Of a DNA stretch of 64,000 bases, positions 10,501-18,757 are shown piece by piece (positions within the stretch are counted from its first letter, which is position 1; each line of letters opens with the position of its first letter). A program made the position numbers and the translations under genes. The notes below the pieces were generated by a model, which was not told the origin of the DNA, searched no databases, and was given only the letters and a program-made list of their open reading frames with translations. Source of the DNA: JAVBSN01 sp031547045 (GTDB taxonomy: Bacteria > Bacillota > Clostridia > Lachnospirales > Lachnospiraceae); assembly GCA_031547045.1 (NCBI GenBank), contig JAVBSN010000011.1, forward strand, positions 1-64,000, in the 5' to 3' direction.

Positions 10501-13500
10501 CCACCTGTTGCTGTTATTCCAGTTTTTGCCCAACTTATATTTGACACTCCAACAGGTACTTGAACTAAGCCTGTTGTAAGAGCCAATTCCTTATCTGTAG
10601 CATCTGCTTTAATATTAACATTCTTGTCAGTAATTGTAGGCTTATCTCCTTGACCTACTACTAAAGTAAATGATTGTGTTATACTCTTACATTCTGCAAG
10701 TGACACGCTAGCATTTGGCTGTTCTGTTGCTGTTATCTTAAACGTATAAGTCTTAATATCAGCTGTAACAGTTCCCGATATTAAACCAGTATCTACATTA
10801 AGGATTAATCCTGCTGGAAGAGTAGTTCCTTCTGCCAACGAATACTTATACTTCTTTGTACCATTTGTTGCTCCAATTGTAGTTGAATAATTAGTAGCAT
10901 ATTTGGTGGTAGGTAAAGTAGATCCTGTAAATTGCATATTATCTCTTATCCATTCTGCATATACAATTGCTCCATTATCTCCTAATTTATCACTACTTGT
11001 AATTGCTCTTAAATTTCCATTTGATTCTTTCATTTTCCAAGTCACAAAACTCCAACCATTTTTAGTCGGTGTAGTATTTCCTGTACCATAATTAGTTAAT
11101 ATAGTTGATATTAATGATCCATTTAATCCTTGTAATTTATCTGTTCCACCTTTAACGCCTCCATTAGGGTCTAATGTTAATGTTACATTTCCTAATGTCC
11201 ATTTTGCAAATACTGTTGTATTAGTTGTCATAGTTATAGTTCCTAACGCAGTACCACCAGTGTTTGTACACCATTCAACAAAATCATATCCTGCCCTTGT
11301 TGGAATCTCTACATTCTTTACTGCTGTTGTAAGTAAGGTTCCTTCTGCTACATTAAATGAAGGCGCACTACCAATAAAGCTACCACCATTTGCATTAAAT
11401 GATAATAAATATCTGCTACTATTCCACCTAGCATATACTATCGTATCACTTGAAACTTTTGTTGTAGCTGTTATTGCTGTTCCACCTGTTGACCCAGAGG
11501 TATTATACCAACCTACAAAATATTTATCTCCATTAGCATCTACAGGAGATACTGGTAAAACACTTATTTCTGTTCCTGTTAAAACATATTGTGTATTATA
11601 TACTGTAGTAATATCACTTAAATTTGTATAGTATGTAACCTTTTTAGTAGTATATGTTTGAGTTTTAGAGTTACCACATTCATCCCATGCTGTAATTACT
11701 AAACTACTTCCATCTTGTGGAATATTAACACTAATTGTCGCTTCTGGACGCACTGTAGTTAATGTAACCTTTGGTCCAAATTCGCCTATTTGATATGCTT
11801 GTACACCACTTAAAGAATCACTTATAGTAACATTTACCTTTCCATAATTCTTACTATCTGATTGTATACCTATAGTTGGTGCTACGTTATCGTCTACAAC
11901 ATCAAATGGTAATGTTGAACTATTTGATGCAACACCATTACTATCTGTAACTGTTAATGTTAATGTATATCTTCCTATAATAGAATTAGAATCTATTGTT
12001 ATACTAGGAGGCGTTGCATCAGTATCTCCAAAATTCACAACCTTCTCTGATATTACTTTTTCATTCTGATCTCTAATAACATATTCCCATTTAACAATAG
12101 GAGTACTCTCATTTACAGGAGTTGACGCATCCTTAAAAGTAACCTCTACTCTTTGATTCTTACCTTCATTAATTAAATGTTGTCTATGTATAGAAATAAT
12201 TTGTTGATAAGTCGCTTGTGTATCATCTGCATCCTTACCTATTATAGTAAACTTTGCCGCTGGCGCAGTTAATGCTGGTGGATTAACATCTTTGGTACTC
12301 CAACCATTACTATCGGCTATATACTTAGCTATCTTAGCTATGTATTCAGCATCACTTACACTTGTATAAAACACATTTTCAGAACCTAAACTGTCTGCCA
12401 TACTTCCAAATGAATTCATTCCATTTTTACTATCATCAGCAGTACTAATATATTGAACCTTATCATTAATAAGTCTTAAGATACCTTCATTATATTCAGC
12501 TGCACTTTCTGGCAACTCTGGATTGCTATCAGCTAAATTTATTAAAAACCTATTAACTGTATCTGTTTCACTTCTATCTTGAGCAAATTGTGAATTTCTT
12601 ATTGCTTCAAATGTATCTGTTTGATAACTCATAACTAAATCTGAATATATAAAGTATGAAGTAGTTGAACAGCTATGACTAGCATAAGCTACAAAAGGTC
12701 CAAATCCATTATAATTAGTATAAGGAAATTGTGCTGTATCAATACTTGTATTTGAAAATAAAGATGTTATACTTCCCAAAGTACCACTTAAATCTGTATA
12801 ATCTTGTTTTTGAACAGTTATTCTATCTGTAGTAAAATCCACAAATATTTTTGACTTTTTGCTTGTAGTATTCAACGTAAAAGCTTGTGTAGCTACTTGT
12901 ACAACACCACAGCTACCTAATCCTGTTGACGCATTGTTATGAATCTCTGTTGGTGTTTTAGTTCCATCTAATCTATATATGTATACATCTCCACCAGTAA
13001 CTGTTGAATTGAATTTAAAATATAATATATATCCTTGTAACTTACCATTCTTATCTATACCTGCATTAACTAAAAATCCAGCTCCATCTAAAGAGTGAAC
13101 TTTTACATTTTGTGCATCAATATCAAATGATATACTTTTCTTACTTCTAGTAGTAACCGGGTAAAATAAAAAGTCTTTGTACCCTGATGTTGGATAACCA
13201 ACAAATGTCATACTAGCTTTTCCATATTGATCCACGCTTGAATAAATGTGAGAATCTAAACTTCCAACATTACCACTAATATAATTTATTAAACCCGAAT
13301 TAAATATTTGAGGTATAGTAAATAAATAATTTTTTGCATTGTCATCTGATAATCCAGTAACATCTATTTTACCAAGTGATGTTTGAATATTAGCAACAGC
13401 TACATAACTGTTTGGTGTTTGATAATAATAATATGGTTTTCTTCCACTATAATCATTCCAAGTAGAAGGTTTACTATTTGATAACGGATTACCTGTAGCA

Positions 13501-13847
13501 CCATAATGATCATACACATGCCAATCAGTTAAATCTACTGTATCAATCTTAATTCCTGCTTCTGATATTCTTACATCTGATATATTAATCTCTGCTCCAT
13601 TAGTATTATAGTTTTTCTCTAATTCTGCTGCTAGAGCTTGCTTAAACTCTTCATAAGTACCTGAATAATCAGAACAAGTATTAACAATAATATCAACCTT
13701 AGGATTAGGATTAATAATCTCTGCTGCAAGCGTAGAAACACATGGTAAAATAATGACAACACTCATAATAATTGCCATTATCGCTACTCCTATTTTTCTA
13801 GATTTTCTATTATTCAGTTTTTTAAATTTAATTTTTCTTATGTTCAT
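7524..13847 (-). CDS. Giant multi-domain cell-surface protein with InlB-type repeats, Fn3-like domains and a C-terminal membrane anchor
   Basis: 2,107 residues from the ATG at 13847 (GGGGTG seven bases upstream; the frame is open to 13889 but without a ribosome site). A basic N-terminus and hydrophobic signal peptide end near residue 42 (CVSTLAAE). Residues about 100-400 are a beta-rich lectin-like region. Three InlB B-repeat/Flg_new units span about 740-970, an immunoglobulin-like putative (He_PIG) domain about 970-1065, and two Fn3-like domains about 1335-1525. Two repeats ending INVIFKHN and IQVIFEE span about 1785-1940. A Thr/Ser/Pro/Asp linker (TDSTDPTNPTDSTNVTDSTN) leads to one transmembrane helix (about 1990-2010) and a tail of about 97 residues. 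No LPXTG motif is present. It is probably an adhesin or matrix protein; the ligand is unknown. It stands alone as a transcription unit. Confidence 0.85.
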   Translation of the reverse strand: MNIRKIKFKKLNNRKSRKIGVAIMAIIMSVVIILPCVSTLAAEIINPNPKVDIIVNTCSDYSGTYEEFKQALAAELEKNYNTNGAEINISDVRISEAGIKIDTVDLTDWHVYDHYGATGNPLSNSKPSTWNDYSGRKPYYYYQTPNSYVAVANIQTSLGKIDVTGLSDDNAKNYLFTIPQIFNSGLINYISGNVGSLDSHIYSSVDQYGKASMTFVGYPTSGYKDFLFYPVTTRSKKSISFDIDAQNVKVHSLDGAGFLVNAGIDKNGKLQGYILYFKFNSTVTGGDVYIYRLDGTKTPTEIHNNASTGLGSCGVVQVATQAFTLNTTSKKSKIFVDFTTDRITVQKQDYTDLSGTLGSITSLFSNTSIDTAQFPYTNYNGFGPFVAYASHSCSTTSYFIYSDLVMSYQTDTFEAIRNSQFAQDRSETDTVNRFLINLADSNPELPESAAEYNEGILRLINDKVQYISTADDSKNGMNSFGSMADSLGSENVFYTSVSDAEYIAKIAKYIADSNGWSTKDVNPPALTAPAAKFTIIGKDADDTQATYQQIISIHRQHLINEGKNQRVEVTFKDASTPVNESTPIVKWEYVIRDQNEKVISEKVVNFGDTDATPPSITIDSNSIIGRYTLTLTVTDSNGVASNSSTLPFDVVDDNVAPTIGIQSDSKNYGKVNVTISDSLSGVQAYQIGEFGPKVTLTTVRPEATISVNIPQDGSSLVITAWDECGNSKTQTYTTKKVTYYTNLSDITTVYNTQYVLTGTEISVLPVSPVDANGDKYFVGWYNTSGSTGGTAITATTKVSSDTIVYARWNSSRYLLSFNANGGSFIGSAPSFNVAEGTLLTTAVKNVEIPTRAGYDFVEWCTNTGGTALGTITMTTNTTVFAKWTLGNVTLTLDPNGGVKGGTDKLQGLNGSLISTILTNYGTGNTTPTKNGWSFVTWKMKESNGNLRAITSSDKLGDNGAIVYAEWIRDNMQFTGSTLPTTKYATNYSTTIGATNGTKKYKYSLAEGTTLPAGLILNVDTGLISGTVTADIKTYTFKITATEQPNASVSLAECKSITQSFTLVVGQGDKPTITDKNVNIKADATDKELALTTGLVQVPVGVSNISWAKTGITATGGEYIGTITYDSKVGGGTGTVKVKYTDIYPTLTVNVASINDIDATDDENANETSLLAYVNSSEYRALSLTGDNTAYSSALGTAPTNWTLPEYTFSNEASTPKKSYKPAGDDYVFTQTYLNNTITRNLLVNPIGVEFDGTETYYVFADDNSFVLDMVSTNEGSTVTFELANESKDSGIISVDLGGTVTIQNSGTAKVIATGSETDHYCESSKVITVVVSTRPTVMTGSASTSITDMSATLNGSIIKGTENTVDNGYIESGFMYKKATDVDYTKVIVDITDHNAISKFIDGLETNVVYEYYAFATTRSGITTGSVEEFEITQNTSVITLDSNNVTYESASLSGKVQSGNILEKGFEYRVKGQLTFIKEKVSLSSNTNTTITNLYPNTEYEFRAYANTSEGMVYGEILGFTTESYNPSSQSGLKIGDLETGNTPLSDNGDGNSYHMIIPPDSDGISVDGTIENPTYNNISYLEPIIPGEEDDPKNNITIDENGNIIIGENVNQADIAFYVDGVEYTIHVLRGSLSVGTANNAQVAIASINQQYLRNSINEQNMYGLVSAGQHVEIRLVSSDFSGSLSTVDAFTQYATSNIHNKVKMDLMDLSLYQIIDGNVDGATEINHLERPIKVDLELTDDWENVRDIRVLHERHDGTIELIAVNRSGRNISMYVQDFSSYAIVGVNQYGVNVNIEGEGQVLPGNDNYVLDGESITLDFSPARLYYLESVTDNGIPVTLDNYTYTITDVSEDHNINVIFKHNQFGIQASAGANGKISPSGLTNVDEEGNITYRFTPNDGYRVSAIIVDGVEFATNSVEYTFTNVTSEHTIQVIFEEIPVEPVTPVDQTDSTDPTNPTDSTNVTDSTNSSAGGGLKGIETKTNDVFNEILNILMIVIALSGLIIVLSMKSVYNKDITTMYECIDNKNVITMFKEYGFENMNGLWNHIRKKMEFVEKEISRCAECIKVTLLYELMALFKNVSKGSMRLSSNSVIYMKVNPMEYSFI

Positions 13848-13977
13848 AAGCACACCCCAATGTTTATTTATATACATATATTTATACATATAATTACGCC
13901 AATGTAATATTTATATGTAATTTTATCATAGCAATTGTGACAAAAGCGTGACATTTTTACGTAAAATTTGTAATTTT

Positions 13978-14832
13978 TTAACTTTCTTCTAATATAATTC
14001 TTTCTATATATAAATCATAATTTCTCCTAGTCATAACTGTCCATTTTACTAGGGTTTTTCTATCTCCTACTATTTCTATAGCCGTTATACATCTAGGGTG
14101 CACACAACTTCCCACATTATAATATCCTTCATTTTCCTTAGAAAAATATGGTCTATGTGTATGGCCTGCTATTAATTCTATATTATTTTCTTTGGCAAAG
14201 TTAATTAATTTATTATCTTCTGTATCTTTATTTTCTTGCTTTCCTTCTCCTCCAATAGGTGCTTTAAAACCTATCATCTCAAGAGGATGCCACAAATATC
14301 TAACCAAAAATCTTGATATTGGCCAAAATGTACTATTCATTGGATCAACTTGGTGTCCATGAACAAGTAAAATTTCATTATTTTTCTCTTTATTTCTAAG
14401 TACAATTGCCTCTTCTACATTAATATCTGGGAACATTTCCACATGACATCTTCCAACTTCATTATAGCATTTGCATAATTCTTCTTTAACAAAGTCTTTA
14501 TTTCTCTTAACTATATCATGATTTCCATATACCATATAAAATCTATTATCAGTATATAGTCTACTCATTTGCCAAAAGGAATCTGAATGACAATCTACTA
14601 TATTACACATATTTCTATTTTCCCATAACTCATCCCCATCCCCTAATTCAATATAAGTAAATCCATTATTATAGTAGAAATCTAATGCCACAAAAAATAG
14701 GTTTTGATTAGGCATAAAATTATCTCCCCAATTTCCTTGACCTCTATGACAATCACTTAAGATTACTATTTTCGAATCCTCATTCCAATTAATTACCCTA
14801 GCATCCCTATAGGCTTTTCCTATCCTTGACAT
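13978..14832 (-). CDS. Calcineurin-like metallophosphoesterase
   Basis: 284 residues carrying the metal-binding motifs of the superfamily in order: VILSDCHRGQ (DxH), ELGDGDELWEN (GD), YGNHD (GNHD), LLVHGHQ and AGHTHRP (GHxH). It resembles LpxH-type and serine/threonine phosphatase-like hydrolases in the DxH...GD...GNHD layout; no lipid A genes are present, so the substrate is unknown. No membrane segment or signal peptide. It lies alone between the terminator at 14882-14916 and the giant surface protein gene. Confidence 0.85.
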   Translation of the reverse strand: MSRIGKAYRDARVINWNEDSKIVILSDCHRGQGNWGDNFMPNQNLFFVALDFYYNNGFTYIELGDGDELWENRNMCNIVDCHSDSFWQMSRLYTDNRFYMVYGNHDIVKRNKDFVKEELCKCYNEVGRCHVEMFPDINVEEAIVLRNKEKNNEILLVHGHQVDPMNSTFWPISRFLVRYLWHPLEMIGFKAPIGGEGKQENKDTEDNKLINFAKENNIELIAGHTHRPYFSKENEGYYNVGSCVHPRCITAIEIVGDRKTLVKWTVMTRRNYDLYIERIILEES

Positions 14833-14881
14833 AATACTCTCCCCTATTTATGAATTATTAATATCAATATATGAATATAAA

Positions 14882-14916
14882 ATAAACAGCCTAATAAGTA
14901 TTATTAGACTGTTTAT
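14882..14916 (-). terminator. Rho-independent terminator of the TPM/zinc-ribbon operon
   Basis: Near-perfect stem (ATAAACAG-C-CTAATAA / TTATTAG-A-CTGTTTAT, one internal mismatch, three-base loop), followed by a T-rich stretch on the minus strand, 38 bases after the TPM gene. Confidence 0.65.
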
Positions 14917-14953
14917 ATATATCATAGTATTCAATTACAAAAATAGGGTTCTC

Positions 14954-15793
14954 TTAAAAACGACCTCCACTGCCTCCACTACTTCCAGAGCTTCCTCCAC
15001 CACCGCCACTACTACCACTTGATGATGTTTCTATTCTTCGCGAAGTTGTATGTTTACTTAAGAAAGTATTTTCATTTCTTATAACTTTAGCATTACCTGG
15101 TTCAATATATGTATCTTTATTAACTGTTACTTTACCTGCTTTAGATTTTACATTACATAAAAGAAATACTGTAGCTGCTATCAAACCTACTATATATTTA
15201 ACCCAACCAGGCAAGGTTACTCCCACAATTCCTAACCCAGTCATATTTTTGAAAACTTCATTTACATATGTTTTACATGCTTTATAAGGATTCTCTCTAA
15301 GATTTGCTGTAATTTCATCAACCATAGCATCTCTTCTACTACCGCTACATTTATAATAAGGATTACCATAAGCTTGTAACCAAGCATATCCATCAAGGTA
15401 GTTTGCTACAAATATAACCCCATCATTATCCTCATTATCCCAACCAAAATTATGTTCAGAATAAAAATCTTTAGCCCAATTTTCAATAACATCATAATTA
15501 TTATAGCTATAATCAGCAGTTTCATATCCAATATCTTCATTCAATAAAACTAAAACAATATCAAAACCTAGTTTTTCTTCATATTTGCATATTAATTTTT
15601 CTAGTGACTCTTCTTCTGCATTACTAAGCTTATTTGCATAATCAAATACTCTTTCTTCTGTATCACAAGAAAGATTTTTTCTCTCTGGTGTAGTAATCTT
15701 AGATCTGTACGACATCCACATTCCACCATATATAATAAATAAAATTGCTGTAACAATTAGAGATATTATTATAAACAATCTAAATCCCTTCAT
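14954..15793 (-). CDS. TPM-domain membrane protein with Gly/Ser-rich tail
   Basis: 279 residues. A first helix (about 5-25) precedes a TPM_phosphatase-like domain (about 48-195, beginning FDYANKLSNAEEESLEKLI), then a second helix (about 195-215) and a basic cytoplasmic part ending in a low-complexity Gly/Ser run and terminal GRF. The same architecture is seen in the YgcG/TPM family, whose members end in a similar glycine-rich tail and may bind metal or act on phosphate esters; activity is not established here. Its start immediately follows the stop of the zinc-ribbon gene upstream, so the two form an operon and probably one complex. Confidence 0.8.
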   Translation of the reverse strand: MKGFRLFIIISLIVTAILFIIYGGMWMSYRSKITTPERKNLSCDTEERVFDYANKLSNAEEESLEKLICKYEEKLGFDIVLVLLNEDIGYETADYSYNNYDVIENWAKDFYSEHNFGWDNEDNDGVIFVANYLDGYAWLQAYGNPYYKCSGSRRDAMVDEITANLRENPYKACKTYVNEVFKNMTGLGIVGVTLPGWVKYIVGLIAATVFLLCNVKSKAGKVTVNKDTYIEPGNAKVIRNENTFLSKHTTSRRIETSSSGSSGGGGGSSGSSGGSGGRF

Positions 15794-16777
15794 TTATAAC
15801 ACCTCCAATACTTTTTCTAATGCAAATGTAAGTAATGTAACTATTGCCAATACAATACCTGAATATCCAAATAATTTTGATATACTAACAGGTATCTTTC
15901 CATAAGTTTTTCCACTTTGCCCATTTACATAAAAATCATAATTTTTCCCGTTATATCTATATGTATATTTCCATACTGGTAATAATGCAAATTCTTGATT
16001 TTTCCTATTAAGTCGTATGTCTTTTCTCACATTTTCCATGCGATCATATTCCTTAATAGTTGTCTTTAACCAACTTTCTGAATCTTTTGCTGCCTTTTTG
16101 TTTGCTCTAGGAAGCAATTCATCTGGTACATAATTATATGCTTCACTATAAAAGCCTGATAAATAGTCTGGTAGAAATTTTTTCAACATTTTATAATCAT
16201 AAGGCTCCATTATATCCATAACTGTATCATCCATATCAATAGATGCATCTACAGGTATTCTAGTAAATTTAATATCTATCTTCCTATTAACAGAGTATTT
16301 TGATGTTTCTGTATATTCTGTATCCCCTGAAGTCCATGTTCTAACTTTAACTCCTACAGCATTATAATCAATATCAGAATCAATATCATATAACCAAAAG
16401 GGTACATATTCGCCTGATAAGTATTCTAAAGATTTCACAGAAAGGAAATCATTAGGTAAAAACAAAGACTTTTTAAACTTCTTTACTAGTATCTCTGTTG
16501 CACCTTCTTTATCAATTAAAAACGGTATCACTACATTAGGTCCATACGGATACTTAATCATATTATCCATTATTACATAGCCACCACAACTTCCACATTT
16601 AGTGGCAGATGTAAACTTCTTAGTATCTATAGTGGTGCCACAGTTAATACATCTATCAGGATTCTCTGATTCAATCTTATCCTCTGATTCAATACTATCG
16701 CAACTAGTACATACAAGTTTTGCTTTAATTGGATTATATGTAACTTGCCCTCCACAATTTCTACACTTAAAAATCAT
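15794..16777 (-). CDS. Zinc-ribbon (TFIIB-like) membrane-associated protein
   Basis: 327 residues from the ATG at 16777. The frame is open to 16795, but the AGGAG ribosome site lies between the two ATGs, which favours the inner one. The N-terminus carries four CxxC knuckles in about 60 residues (CRNCGG, CTSCDS, CINCGT, CGSCGG), enough for two zinc ribbons. The middle is soluble and one hydrophobic helix lies at the C-terminus. It directly precedes a TPM-domain gene; zinc-ribbon/TPM pairs recur in Firmicutes. Function is unknown; a role in membrane protein handling or metal sensing is only a guess. Confidence 0.75.
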   Translation of the reverse strand: MIFKCRNCGGQVTYNPIKAKLVCTSCDSIESEDKIESENPDRCINCGTTIDTKKFTSATKCGSCGGYVIMDNMIKYPYGPNVVIPFLIDKEGATEILVKKFKKSLFLPNDFLSVKSLEYLSGEYVPFWLYDIDSDIDYNAVGVKVRTWTSGDTEYTETSKYSVNRKIDIKFTRIPVDASIDMDDTVMDIMEPYDYKMLKKFLPDYLSGFYSEAYNYVPDELLPRANKKAAKDSESWLKTTIKEYDRMENVRKDIRLNRKNQEFALLPVWKYTYRYNGKNYDFYVNGQSGKTYGKIPVSISKLFGYSGIVLAIVTLLTFALEKVLEVL

Positions 16778-16932
16778 ACCCTTATGTCTCCTCATTTATA
16801 ATAATTAATATACCACTCACTATTATAAACTATTTGTCGAAATAAATCTCTAAAAAAATTCATTAATTATGTAACCATAATATACACCTAGTGCATATTA
16901 TACAATGTAAAGACTTATAGGAGGATCTATAA

Positions 16933-17175
16933 ATGAGTGATTTATCAGCAACAGGATGTGGAGGATCTCCATTCGGACGCTCAAATGACAATAGCTGCTG
17001 TAGTATTATAATAATTCTTCTTTTATTATCTTGCTTCTGCGGTGGCGACAACAATTTCTTAGGAAATATCTTCGGTGGTGGAGATGATGGATGTGAATGT
17101 ATAATCATTATCTTAATCCTTTTCTGCTTCTGTGGTAATGGATTCGGCGGTCATGGCGGCTGTGGATGCCACTAA
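16933..17175 (+). CDS. Small Cys/Gly-rich hydrophobic protein with two repeats
   Basis: 80 residues with a strong AGGAGG ribosome site. Two copies of a Cys + Ile/Leu-rich stretch + CFCG module (CSIIIILLLLSCFCGG and CECIIIILILFCFCGN) alternate with Gly/Asp/Asn-rich loops, and the protein ends GHGGCGCH. Eleven or so cysteines in a tiny, very hydrophobic protein suggest a cross-linked structural or spore-surface component, somewhat like YjcZ-type sporulation peptides; no family was recognised with confidence. It is monocistronic, with a perfect terminator 20 bases downstream. Confidence 0.75.
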   Translation: MSDLSATGCGGSPFGRSNDNSCCSIIIILLLLSCFCGGDNNFLGNIFGGGDDGCECIIIILILFCFCGNGFGGHGGCGCH

Positions 17176-17194
17176 TTTCAAGTAGGTAACATAG

Positions 17195-17229
17195 AAGGAA
17201 ACAAGGTGAAATACCTTGTTTCCTTTTTG
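17195..17229 (+). terminator. Strong Rho-independent terminator
   Basis: Perfect 13-base-pair stem (17195-17207 and 17213-17225) with a five-base loop and a T run, after the Cys/Gly-rich small gene. It also faces the 3' end of the minus-strand gene at 17234 and may serve both. Confidence 0.9.
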
Positions 17230-17233
17230 TTTA

Positions 17234-17488
17234 CTATTGATTAAACAAGTATATAAGTAATAAAATAGAAATCCATTTTAATCTACACATTTCTTTTTTT
17301 TCACAGTTTTCCCCTTTGGTCATTATACAAATACATTCCTCTTCTTTTGTATTAGTATCTATATTATTCATAGAAAACATTTCTGTAGCATCATTATTTA
17401 TATTTTGAATATTTTTTCGAGATTTGTATAAACAATCTAAATCTATTTCATATACTGTATTATCATCTATAATTAATTCCGTTCTCAT
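17234..17488 (-). CDS. Small hypothetical protein with hydrophobic C-terminus
   Basis: 84 residues, starting MRTELIIDDNTVYEIDLDCL, with a GGAGG ribosome site seven bases before the ATG, which supports a real gene despite its size. The first 40 residues are polar. A cysteine cluster (CICIMTKGENC, then C near residue 67) precedes a hydrophobic C-terminal helix (WISILLLIYLF). No family recognised. It lies in a cluster of unusual small genes (16933-18699) and converges on the Cys/Gly-rich gene. Confidence 0.6.
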   Translation of the reverse strand: MRTELIIDDNTVYEIDLDCLYKSRKNIQNINNDATEMFSMNNIDTNTKEEECICIMTKGENCEKKEMCRLKWISILLLIYLFNQ

Positions 17489-17603
17489 TATTTGCCTCCA
17501 AAATTACTTATACTTTATTTTATGCAATCTTGATTAAACGGTCATATATATATTATAAAACGCATATAGTATAACAAGAATTTTACAACATTAAGGAGGC
17601 GTT

Positions 17604-18440
17604 ATGGAGGAGTTCTACTATAAACATCCACTTGATAAACTGCTACATAACGATAACATATATCTTCTTGAATCTATGATTCCTTATGTTGGCTACGAAT
17701 TAAAATTTCCGCTAGTACTACTTATTAAATTTTTTGAAATAAAAAAGTTACACTACTATTTTTCTGACAGAAACAAAATAAATTCATGTGGTCTTCATAA
17801 CGATAATCACGACTTTTCAAACATAATACACGAATTTGAAAATATGGATCATTTCTCAAAATCATCTTCAATAAGCCAGATAATAAACATGTACAAATCC
17901 ATGGAAATGTTTAAAAAGATGAATGCCATGATGGAATCTATGGGTATGGGCAGTATGGGTGATATGATGAGTGGTATGATGAATGGCAATGGTTCTCCAG
18001 ATACAATATTTAATTTTATGAGTAACATGGGTGGTTCCAATTTTAATCCTGATTTCATGAGCAACATAATGAATTCATTTTCTAACAATAATCCTACTAA
18101 CGATATGAAAAACAACTTTAATGACAATGATTCTATCAACAATATGATGAACAACTTTAATGACAATAATTCTATTAACAATATGATGAACAACTTTAAT
18201 GACAATGATTCTATAAACAATATGATGAATGCTTTTAATTTCAGTAATAATATGCCTATAAATTATCCTAACGAACCCCCTATTCAATCAGATATAATTC
18301 TTGATTCTAATTCTTCTATTAACTATGAGCCCGATTCTAATATAAGCAATACAGTAGACAATGAAGAATCTCTAGAATTTGATTTCGATAACTTTTTTGA
18401 AAAATATAATCAAAATAATAAGGAGAATAATAATGAATAA
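17604..18440 (+). CDS. Asn/Met-rich repeat protein, unknown function
   Basis: 278 residues with an AAGGAGG ribosome site. The first 60 residues are an ordinary-looking folded region (LLESMIPYVGYELKFPLVLL). Residues about 105-150 are Met/Gly-rich, and about 170-208 are three near-identical 13-residue repeats of the form NNFNDNDSINNMM. The C-terminus is acidic. The stop overlaps the next gene's start by eight bases, so both are translationally coupled. The low-complexity body suggests a disordered or assembly-prone structural protein; no family was recognised. Confidence 0.7.
   Translation: MEEFYYKHPLDKLLHNDNIYLLESMIPYVGYELKFPLVLLIKFFEIKKLHYYFSDRNKINSCGLHNDNHDFSNIIHEFENMDHFSKSSSISQIINMYKSMEMFKKMNAMMESMGMGSMGDMMSGMMNGNGSPDTIFNFMSNMGGSNFNPDFMSNIMNSFSNNNPTNDMKNNFNDNDSINNMMNNFNDNNSINNMMNNFNDNDSINNMMNAFNFSNNMPINYPNEPPIQSDIILDSNSSINYEPDSNISNTVDNEESLEFDFDNFFEKYNQNNKENNNE
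18111..18227 (+). repeat. Three tandem 39-bp repeats inside the Asn/Met-rich gene
   Basis: Copies at 18111-18149, 18150-18188 and 18189-18227 differ at only one to three bases each and encode NNFNDN[DN]SINNMM. The in-frame, 13-codon period allows copy-number change without a frameshift. Confidence 0.9.
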
Positions 18441-18699
18441 TCTAAGCGGAAGACCTGAATTTAGCAATTTTGATCCTATGAAATTAGCTCTATTAGATCA
18501 ATTATTTGATAAGTATAAAGGTCAAAAACCCGAAGTTGTAATTCCTCAATTAATGAAAGCTAATACTGAATTAAAAAAACGAGGCGTTACATTTACAAGT
18601 GATGAAATGAACAAAATACTTAATGTTATTATGGAAGATATGTCACCAACTCAAAGACAACAAATTAACATGCTTCTAAATATGATGAATATGAAATGA
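18433..18699 (+). CDS. Small conserved-looking helical protein, unknown function
   Basis: 88 residues from the ATG at 18433, chosen because AAGGAG lies just upstream and the ATG sits in an ATGAATAA overlap with the preceding stop; an earlier in-frame ATG at 18379 has no ribosome site. The protein (MNNLSGRPEFSNFDPMKLAL...) looks all-alpha, with a Met-rich end (INMLLNMMNMK). It is co-translated with the Asn/Met-rich gene, so the two probably act together. No family recognised. Confidence 0.75.
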   Translation: MNNLSGRPEFSNFDPMKLALLDQLFDKYKGQKPEVVIPQLMKANTELKKRGVTFTSDEMNKILNVIMEDMSPTQRQQINMLLNMMNMK

Positions 18700-18708
18700 T
18701 AAGAAAAA

Positions 18709-18741
18709 GAGTGTCGTTTTTCATCATTATAAACGACACTC
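18709..18741 (-). terminator. Terminator between convergent genes (mainly htrA)
   Basis: Stem GAGTGTCGTTT (18709-18719) / AAACGACACTC (18731-18741), 11-base loop. The U run is on the minus strand, so it ends the htrA transcript best, but it may also stop the plus-strand small-gene operon. Confidence 0.8.
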
Positions 18742-18757
18742 CTATTCACATTTCTAT

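Noticed and set aside
17849..18220. Minus-strand open frame of 123 codons with Ile/Leu repeats
   Set aside because: Mirror of the Asn/Met repeats of the plus-strand gene, which has a strong ribosome site and a coupled neighbour.
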